Assembly (NCBI GenBank): GCA_015063135.1
Contig: SUTA01000009.1
Location: 1 to 64,000 of the forward strand
Source of the DNA: Thermoplasmata archaeon
GTDB lineage: Archaea > Thermoplasmatota > Thermoplasmata > Methanomassiliicoccales > Methanomethylophilaceae
Length of the DNA stretch: 64,000 bases
Direction of reading: 5' to 3'
Shown here: piece by piece, positions 57,507 to 64,000 of the stretch
Layout: each line of letters starts with the position of its first letter
How positions within the stretch are numbered: the stretch's first letter is position 1
Notes under the pieces: generated by a model
Told to the model about the DNA's origin: nothing
What the model saw: the letters and a program-made list of their open reading frames with translations, nothing else
Databases searched by the model: none
Made by a program: the position numbers and the translations under genes

Positions 57507-58332
57507 GCGGGTCCAGATCCGCCGAGGTCACCGTCTCGTAGCCCAGGGACTGTATTATCGCCGTTATGCGGCGCTCCTCGGGCTTCTTCATGGACTTCCT
57601 GTGCACATAGACGGAATCGGTGCCGGTGGCCTCGCATGCGAGCCTGACCATGCGGGCGACGTCCTCGTCGTCCCTGCCCTCCGTCTGGTATGAGGGCAGC
57701 ATGTGGCCGAAGGACACCCTGAACCTCAGGGCGACCTCGGTGAACCTCGGCGCGTAGTGCCCGCCGCCGACCCCCACCAGCTTCCTTGCTTCATAATCGG
57801 GGTCCAGGTCGGAGAGGACCTTCGCGAGCACCTCGGCCGCGTGCATGTTGCCCCAGTTGGTCTCGTCGCTGCCGATCTCGATGAAGAAGGTGGGTATCTC
57901 GAGCCAGGGGCCGTGGTGGGTCACCTCGAAGCAGGTCTGGGTGCCCTCCATGTCGTTGTAAGCCACTATCCTCCTCAGCGCGTCCGTCATAGCGGCGGGC
58001 GCGGGCCTGACCAGGGCGCCCTCGCGGCCGCCGTACTGGTTCTCATGGTAGTTCCCTATGGGATGCGCCGTGAGCGCGGGCTGCCCGCTCTTCGCGGAGT
58101 GCTTGGACATCACGACGACCTCGTCCGGCCTGAATGTCCCCTGGATCTCCCTGTCCAGGTCCTCGTGGCGGATGTGCATGTCCGGGATCGACAGCATGAC
58201 ATCGTCGCCCTTGGCCATGCACGGGTACCCGGCGATGGGGTCCATGTTCTCCCATCCCCCCATGTCGACCATGCATTTCCTCATGTTGACCGACGGGAGG
58301 TCGGGCTCGCTGCAAAGGAACAGCCTCCTCAT
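57493..58332 (-). CDS. dtdA: D-aminoacyl-tRNA deacylase, DTD2/GEK1 type
   Basis: Hydrolyses D-aminoacyl-tRNAs; 279 residues. MSKHSAKSGQPALTAHPIGN, EVTHHGPWLEIPTFFIEIGSDETNW and GVGGGHYAPRFTEVALR are the archaeal DTD2 motifs. MRRLFLCSEPD at 58332 is the start. It ends DPLGES followed by two CGA codons in tandem (57493-57495 and 57490-57492) before the standard TGA at 57478. Confidence 0.9.
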
Positions 58333-58436
58333 GCTACACCCGATGCGCTGAACGGATAGAAAACGGGTGCGGTCGTGCCGCCGTGGTCTGTTGAGCGTTA
58401 ACGAGCCGTTATAAACGGGTCCCGGTTGATTCAAAC

Positions 58437-59858
58437 ATGCCCGAACTGACGAAGAACGAGATGGCGCTCCTATACCTGGGCGGCTTCAGCAACTCGGACC
58501 CGGTGCTGTCGGCCAGCGTCCCCGTTGGGATGACACAGGACGGCATAGCCGGGGCCCTGGGGATCAGCCGCGGGTACGCCGCGCTGATAACCAGCAGGAT
58601 GATGGCGCTGGGGCTCGTGGAGGGCATCCAGAAGCACATAACCGGCAGCAAGGGCAGGAGGCTGGCCTACTTCCTCACCCCCAAGGGGATGGAGGAGGCC
58701 TCCCGGATAAGGAAGGGCGCGGAATCCAACGGCGATGACGTCACCGGCATGTTCCTCAGGGGCGGCGTGGACGGATGCTCCGCGGAGGAGCTGTCCGCGC
58801 TGGACCCCGACGACAGGGACGTCCTGGGATGGCTGTGCCTGATGGAATCAGATGTCATGAGGACCGAGATCCCCTCCCGCGCCGCGCCCATCCTGAGGTT
58901 CGGGAGGCGCGGCGAGGTCCGGCTGATGCCCGAGACCAGGGAGGCCATGCTGGCGACCGCCTCTGAGGAGGACCTGGTGCGCTGGCACTGCATTGCGGCC
59001 GAATGGTTCGCCGACCGCAGGCCCCAGGACCCGGAGAGGCTCATCCACCTGGCTCTCGGCAGGAGGTCCATCGAGGCCTCCGGGCTGGTGATGGAGCAGA
59101 GGTGCCGGATCCTGGACTCCCCGGACATCGTCCACCTGAGGGCGCTGAAGGAGGTCTGCAGGGTGTCGAAGGACCCGCGCGTCCATGAGACCGCGGTGAT
59201 GCTGGCACTGTCCCTCCGCGACATGGCCTCGGCCCGCGAGGTCCTCTCCGGGGCGGCCTGCCTCAAAGGCGACGGGCTCAAGGCGATGAGGGCGGAGCTA
59301 GCGATAATGGAGGGGGACTGCGCCGAGGGGCTAAGATGCGCGGTGGACTCCTACAGCGGGGACCCCGAGAGCTCGCTCAGGCTGGCCCGCGGCTACCTGG
59401 TGTCGAGGATGCCCGAGAGCGCCCTGCCCTTCATCCGCCACGCCGTGAGGGCGATGTTCAGGAGCGGGTGCCTTTTCGGGCTGGACGAGGCCTACAGGCT
59501 GGAATCGCTGGCGCTGATGAGGATCGGCGACTGCGGGAGGGCCCTGGACAGCCTGGACCTGGCCATGGAGGCCTGCACGGACGGCATCCGCGCGGAATGC
59601 ATCGAGCGGATGCGCACGGAGCTCGCCAGGATCGCGGCCTCGGAGGACGGGGTTCGCCCTGAGGGTGTCCAGATCGGATATGTACAGATCCCTGATGTCC
59701 TTTATGTCCCATTTGAGCATGGCCAGCCTCTCGAAGCCGAATCCCCATGCCAGGACCGGCACGTCGATGCCGAAGGGGGCCACGACCTCGGGCCTGAATA
59801 TGCCCGCCCCTCCGAGCTCCATCCACTTGCCGTGGAAGAAGACCTCGAGCTCCAGCGA
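58437..59858 (+). CDS. Winged-helix regulator with helical (TPR-like) C-terminus; 3' end uncertain
   Basis: Residues 1-90 form a winged helix (LTKNEMALLYLGGF, GISRGYAALITSRMMALGLVEGI, YFLTPKGMEEASRI). The rest is helical, rich in Ala/Leu/Arg pairs, TPR-like (EVCRVSKDPRVHETAVMLALSLRDMASARE). Function: likely transcription regulator. Coding character seems to fade near 59640, where the opposing pheS ends, but no TGA, TAA or CGA occurs there in frame; the first in-frame CGA is at 59856-59858 and the standard stop at 61145. A TATA box (GTTATAAACGG near 58408) precedes the start. The real end is probably near 59640-59660, perhaps after a frameshift. Confidence 0.6.
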
Positions 59859-61157
59859 GGGCTCCGTGTACGGGAAGTACGCGGGCCTGATGCGGATCTT
59901 GTCGAAGCCCATCCTGGCGTAGAACTCGCGGATGATGGAGATGAGCATGTCGAAGTTGGCGTTCTCGTCGATGACGATGCCCTCGATCTGGGTGAACTCC
60001 GGCAGGTGGGTGGAGTCGATGGACTCCTTCCTGAAGATCCTGGAGATGGAGAACGCCTTCCTGGGGGCGTCGGGGTGCTCGGCGATGTACTTGATGGAGC
60101 TGACGGTGCTGTGGGTCCTCAGGAGCGCGGCCTCGGCCCTCTCCCTGGACCACTCGCCGCCCCAGCCGGTGGAGCCGGTGTCCCCTCCGTTCTCGTGGAT
60201 CGCCCTGATCTGGGCCACCAGGGCCTCGTCGTCAATGTGGATGGAGGCGGGGTGCTCCAGGTAGAACGTGTCCTGGAGGTCCCTGGCGGGGTGGTCCTGG
60301 GGGGTGTAGAGCACATCCATGTTCCAGAACGCGGGCTGGACGTACTCGGAGGACATCTCGGTGAATCCCATGTCGGTGAACAGCCTGCGGACCTGGGCCC
60401 CGAGCCTGGTGAGGGGGTGCCTCTTCGCGGGGTAGACGGAGGGGGCGAAGGTCTGGATGTCGTACTTCCTGAACTCCGCGTCCTTCCACTCGCCGCTCTG
60501 GATGATGCGGTCGGTGATCTCGGTGATCTGCTTCTTGAGCTCGATGCCGGATGCCGCGGCCTCCTTCCCGAGGTCGGTGAGAGTGACGGTGCGGGTGGTG
60601 ACGACCTTCTCCTGGATCATGCCCTGGCGGCCCTTGAGATCCTTGATAACGGCCTTGTCGGCCTCGGCCTCGGGGACGTCGCCGGCTGCCATCCTCTTGA
60701 GGAGGGCCTCGTCGGGCATCTCCTTGGACAGCATGGCCTTTCCGTTGTCGGTCAGGACCAGGACGTTGGAGTCCCCGTCCCTGACGATGTCGGCCAGCTT
60801 CTTCCTCTTGAGCCATCCGACGGCGATCTTGTCGCCGCCCTGCATGGCCTCTGCGAGGTCGGACATGGGCATCCTGCCGCCCGCCCCGTCGACGAGCTTG
60901 ATGGCGATCCTCTCCGGGAGCCCCTGCTCCACGGCGGACCTCTCCTCGAGGGAGTAGAACTTCTCCACGGTCTCGGAGATCGCGGCCAGCCCCTTGGACT
61001 CCAGCCACGATGCGGCGCCCATGACCTCCAGCTCGATGTCGAAGTCACCCGCCGCTATGAGGTCGGCGGGGCTTGCGCTCCCGCCCCTGGCGTCCAGCGC
61101 CAGAAGCAGTCTCTTCTCGTTGTAGCTGAGTCCTTCCATTATTGAAGCGTCCACCAT
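59640..61157 (-). CDS. pheS: Phenylalanyl-tRNA synthetase alpha subunit
   Basis: 505 residues. N-terminal winged-helix domains (ALDARGGSASPADLIAAG), then the class II core: HPLTRLGAQVRRLFTDMGF, ARDLQDTFYL (motif 2 region) and APFGIDVPVLAWGFGFERLAML (motif 3). It follows trpS by 4 bases; MEGLSYN at 61139 is an alternative start. It ends LDTLRANPVL at CGA (59640-59642); the standard code would add about 100 residues antisense to the regulator. Confidence 0.94.
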
Positions 61158-61161
61158 GGGA

Positions 61162-62283
61162 TCACCATTCGAAACCGTCGTAGGTCATATCGCCGACCAC
61201 GTCGCGCGCCTTCTCCCTCTTGTCCTGGTGCTCCTCGAGGAAGACGTTGATCCTCTCGGTGAGGCACATCTTGCACTCCCCGCAGAGGATGGATCCGGAG
61301 CGGCACTTCTCCGCCAGCTCGTTGAGCCTGGCATCGTCGTGCTCGAACATGTAGTAGAAATACTTGAAGACGGCGCAGACCTCGGGATTGCCGCCCTTCT
61401 CCCTCTGCTCCTCGACGGAGACGCATCCGCCGGTGAACGCCCTGCCCACCTTCTTCTTCACCTGCTTGGGGGTGTCTGTGGTGTAGATCGTGGCGTTCTC
61501 GTCGGAGGACGACATCTTGTCGCCGCCGTTGAGGCCGGGCATCATCTTGCAGCAGATGAGCGCGGGCTTGGGATACCCCAGACCGGGGGCCACGTCCCTG
61601 GTGACCCTGAAGTGCGGGTCCTGGTCTATGCCGCAGGGGATCAGGACGGGCACCTGCCTCCCGGCGTCGATGGTCGGGAGGAACGCGGGCACGGCCTGCA
61701 TCGTCGTGTAGAATATGGAGCCGATGTTCGTGGAGTTGTCGAACCCGAACACGGCCTTGGCCGTGGAGAAGGTGACCTTCTTCGCGACGCGGAGCGCCAC
61801 GGGGTACATCTTCTGCACGTTCTTCGTGTTGAGGATTATCCTCGTCTTCTTGGGGTCGAAGCCCAGGGCGACGATGTCCAGGGCGTTCTCGTAGGCCATG
61901 GACGTCGTGTCCTCGAGGGTCATGTCCTTGAAGAGGAACTTCTCGTCGTCTGTGAGCTGGAACAGCAGGTCGGTGCCGAAGGTGTCCTGGATCCACTTGG
62001 TGAACATCCAGGGCATCATGTGGCCCAGGTGGGTGTTCCCGGAGGGGCCCCTGCCGGTGTAGAGGCAGAATCTGTCGCCCTTGTCGTAGCCGTCGAGGAT
62101 CTGGACCAGGTCCCTGTGGGTGTAGAATATCCCGCGCCTGATCATGGGGTGCACATCCCCGTACCTCTCCAATCTGGCAATGAGGGCGTCGTCTATCGGC
62201 GTGGTGCCGAACGACCTCTGGAGCGCATCGTAGTCGATGTCCCCCGTGACCTCCCATGGCGTGACCTTGAACTCCTCGGGCAT
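61162..62283 (-). CDS. trpS: Tryptophanyl-tRNA synthetase
   Basis: 373 residues. YTGRGPSGNTHLGHMMPW (HIGH region) and DKMSSSDENATIYT (KMSKS region), then archaeal/eukaryal-type insertions and a C-terminal cysteine-bearing segment (CRSGSILCGECKMC). It heads a trpS-pheS pair. A TATA box lies about 30 bases upstream. It ends in TGA. Confidence 0.95.
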   Translation of the reverse strand: MPEEFKVTPWEVTGDIDYDALQRSFGTTPIDDALIARLERYGDVHPMIRRGIFYTHRDLVQILDGYDKGDRFCLYTGRGPSGNTHLGHMMPWMFTKWIQDTFGTDLLFQLTDDEKFLFKDMTLEDTTSMAYENALDIVALGFDPKKTRIILNTKNVQKMYPVALRVAKKVTFSTAKAVFGFDNSTNIGSIFYTTMQAVPAFLPTIDAGRQVPVLIPCGIDQDPHFRVTRDVAPGLGYPKPALICCKMMPGLNGGDKMSSSDENATIYTTDTPKQVKKKVGRAFTGGCVSVEEQREKGGNPEVCAVFKYFYYMFEHDDARLNELAEKCRSGSILCGECKMCLTERINVFLEEHQDKREKARDVVGDMTYDGFEW

Positions 62284-62311
62284 GTGCTCTACCTCGTTGC
62301 GGGTAGGCGCG

Positions 62312-62323
62312 ATATATTATAAA
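62312..62323 (-). promoter_or_regulatory. TATA box of the trpS-pheS operon
   Basis: TTTATAATATAT on the minus strand, about 30 bases before the trpS ATG. A separate TAATATA element at about 62358-62364 lies 25-30 bases before the divergent CBS gene. Confidence 0.5.
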
Positions 62324-62387
62324 CCTTAGCGGGCGCGACGGCGCGCATATAGGTAAGTAATATATCGCCCAAGTGGATGCATCGGTC

Positions 62388-62870
62388 ATGACACTCAGGG
62401 TTAGGGATCTCATGACCACGGACGTGGTCACTCTGCAGCCGACGGACACCATCAAGACCGCGGCCATCAAGTTCGCGGTCGACAACATCTCCGGTGCTCC
62501 GGTCGTCGACAACCGCAACCACCTTCTCGGCATAGTGAGCCAGAACGACATCCTGAGGACCCTCCTGAAGTACCAGGACCTGCTCGACAAGGACAACCCC
62601 GAGGGGCTGTCAATCCTGAAGCACTCCCTGGACAGCGGCGAGGGCGGCGACAGGATCGTCAAGGCCGTCGACGAGATATCCGACATGGAGATCTCCACGA
62701 TCATGACCTACTCCACCCTGACGACCTCCGCGGACGCCCCCATCCTGGACGTCCTGAGGGCCATGATCACCATGGACGTCAACAGGGTCCCCGTGATCGA
62801 GAAGGGCGTCCTCATCGGAATCATCTCCAGGGGCGACATCACCTTCGCGCTCTACAAGAGAAAGGCCTGA
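62388..62870 (+). CDS. CBS domain pair protein
   Basis: A 160-residue protein of two CBS domains: RDLMTTDVVTLQPTDTIKTAAIKFAVDN with LLGIVSQNDIL, and ISTIMTYSTLTTSADAPILDVLRAMI with LIGIISRGDI. Such pairs sense adenine nucleotides or SAM in methanogens; the ligand here is unknown. It precedes the MBL gene by 2 bases. It ends in TGA. Confidence 0.88.
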   Translation: MTLRVRDLMTTDVVTLQPTDTIKTAAIKFAVDNISGAPVVDNRNHLLGIVSQNDILRTLLKYQDLLDKDNPEGLSILKHSLDSGEGGDRIVKAVDEISDMEISTIMTYSTLTTSADAPILDVLRAMITMDVNRVPVIEKGVLIGIISRGDITFALYKRKA

Positions 62871-62872
62871 CC

Positions 62873-63628
62873 ATGCTGGAAGCCCATGTGCTCGCCAGCG
62901 GCAGCGATGGCAACTGCTGCGTGATAGAGTGCGACGGCGAGGCGGTGATGATCGACTGCGGCCTCAGCTGCAGGAGGATCATGTCGCTGATGGACCAGGC
63001 CGGCGTGGACTCGTCGATGATAAAGGCCATACTCGTAACCCATGAGCACGGCGACCACATCAGCGGGGCCCAGGCCACCGCCAGGAAGCTGGACGTCCCG
63101 ATAATGACCAACCTGGCCACCTTCGAGGCCAGCGGGTTCTCCAATGTGAAGTACGTGCCGGTGGACCCGTCGAAGTCCTTCGAGGTCGGGTCCATGAAGG
63201 TCACCCCCCTGCCGACGTCCCACGACGCCGTGGACCCCCACTGCTACTTCACCGAGACCGACCAGGGCAACGTCGTCATCGCCACCGACACGGGGAAGAT
63301 GAACTTCCAGATCGCCCATGCCATATCCCTATCCGACATAGCCATCGTGGAGTCCAACTACGACATACAGATGCTCCGCGACGGCCCCTACCCCCTGATA
63401 CTCCAGAAGAGGATACGCGGCGAGTACGGCCACATGTCCAACGTGGACTGCGCCAGGACCCTGAGGGACCACATGAAGCCCGGGGCGACCGTGTTCCTGG
63501 CGCATCTTTCCAAGAACAACAACCTGCCCGACGTCGCGCGCCAGACGGTCTCCGACATCTCCGGCATTGACCGCCGGAAGATAGACTGCATGGAGTTCCA
63601 GTGCGACATCAGGACGCTGAAGAAGCGA
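62873..63628 (+). CDS. Metallo-beta-lactamase fold hydrolase (YycJ/WalJ-like)
   Basis: A 251-residue hydrolase: HVLASGSDGNCCVIE, ILVTHEHGDHISG (HxHxDH), VIATDTGKMNFQI and IVESNYDIQML match the YycJ-type MBL family, putative phosphodiesterases. It ends IRTLKK at CGA (63626-63628), 11 bases from the opposing GINS stop. With the standard code it would run 37 residues antisense to GINS. Confidence 0.87.
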
Positions 63629-63639
63629 GCGCTCCCTTC

Positions 63640-64000
63640 TCACGGCGCCGGCCTGACGATGACGGCCTTCTCCATCCTCACCAGGGCGTCCGCCATGACC
63701 TTCGGCATGGTGATCACGTCCTCCTTGGACAGCTCGTAGTCCCTCTCGGGGCCCACGAACGCCGGCAGGTCCTCCAGGACCCTCAGCAGGACCATGGTCT
63801 CCATGTCGTCCTCCGTAGGCTCCGGCACCGGCTTGGGCGCCTCCTGCATCCCGGCCATGAAGACCGCGTCGGAATCGTCAGGGAAGTCCCCAGGCATGTC
63901 GGCCGGGTCGTCGAACGGCTCGAAGTCGTCGACGGGCTCCTCCTCCGGGATCTCCGCGGGCTCGGGGGCCGGCTTGGGCTCCTCAGGGGCGGGAGCGTGC
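63640..64000 (-). CDS. GINS complex subunit (Gins51-like), partial
   Basis: Replication factor that links MCM to polymerase. Only the C-terminal 119 residues are in the window: a Pro/Glu/Asp-rich linker (PEPAEIPEEEPVDDFEP) and the B domain VLEDLPAFVGPERDYELSKEDVITMP. The frame is open at the right edge. It ends in TGA. The N-terminal helical domain lies outside. Confidence 0.8.
   Translation of the reverse strand, partial: HAPAPEEPKPAPEPAEIPEEEPVDDFEPFDDPADMPGDFPDDSDAVFMAGMQEAPKPVPEPTEDDMETMVLLRVLEDLPAFVGPERDYELSKEDVITMPKVMADALVRMEKAVIVRPAP

Noticed and set aside
1..64000. CRISPR arrays, insertion sequences, rRNA genes
   Set aside because: No regularly spaced repeats, transposase motifs or rRNA-like sequence were seen; the only tandem repeat is the 12-base unit at 44319-44360.

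Overview
This window is a chromosomal segment of an archaeon, almost certainly a methanogen of the order Methanomassiliicoccales (Thermoplasmata). The reasons are a complete hdrA-mvhD-mvhG-mvhA hydrogenase/heterodisulfide reductase locus, an archaeal exosome-proteasome-prefoldin operon, archaeal tRNAs (one with a BHB-type intron), archaeal SRP19, Pop5, Pcc1, GINS and aRF1, A/T-rich TATA boxes, and one in-frame TAG inside a conserved gene, as expected for a pyrrolysine-using lineage. No cluster name or species can be fixed from the sequence alone.

The most important observation is about the genetic code. I read the arginine codons of nearly all genes (on the order of a thousand). CGA never occurs inside a recognisable gene body. 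It occurs in frame exactly where the protein family is expected to end in 26 genes, including argS, prf1 (aRF1), adk, pheS, pfdB, the CopA ATPase, a 1243-residue helicase, nop10, eIF2-alpha, pop5, pyrH and dtd2. Read with the standard code, these genes run on into non-homologous tails that cross terminators, promoters and neighbouring genes. Read with CGA as a terminator, they regain family length and normal spacing. The other genes end in TGA (38) or TAA (3). None ends in TAG, and one (znuB) contains TAG internally. I therefore annotate CGA as a terminator: either CGA is a stop codon here, or C-to-U editing turns it into UGA. CDS ends below follow that reading; run-on ends under the standard code are given where useful.

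Layout. 1-7.3 kb: an AT-richer accessory stretch with a partial DUF6429-like gene, two AAA ATPases (DUF234 and DUF4143 types), a znuA-znuC-znuB zinc importer and a frameshifted InlB-repeat surface protein. All of these end in TGA. 7.4-10.6 kb: intron-containing tRNA-Tyr; a ribosomal/translation operon L44e-S27e-eIF2alpha-Nop10-PAC2; rpiA. 10.6-20.5 kb: a small Shine-Dalgarno-led ORF, Dph6, CopA/CopZ copper export, a membrane-anchored C26 amidotransferase, a large HRDC/DUF4011/DUF559 helicase, a thioesterase and a TctA-like permease. 20.6-26 kb: hpt, tyrS, a DHH phosphoesterase, a lipoprotein-like hypothetical and an ABC-2 exporter.

26-31 kb: the superoperon psmA-SBDS-rrp4-rrp41-rrp42-L37Ae-rpoP-pcc1-pfdB, with pop5 upstream. 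31.6-37.8 kb: hdrA-mvhDGA, the energy-conserving hydrogenase/flavin-bifurcation locus, with an unusual tandem HdrA. 37.9-46.7 kb: nitroreductase, two metallophosphoesterases, nnr, SRP19, S8e, an HPP membrane protein, tRNA-Val, GNAT, Fic, a frameshifted tyrosine phosphatase, tRNA-Ala and a tyrosine recombinase. 46.8-53.2 kb: adk, tRNA-Gln, purP, a membrane protein and two tandem MscS channels. 53.2-64 kb: GNAT, argS-prf1, pyrH, dtd2, a winged-helix regulator, pheS, trpS, a CBS protein, an MBL hydrolase and a partial GINS gene.
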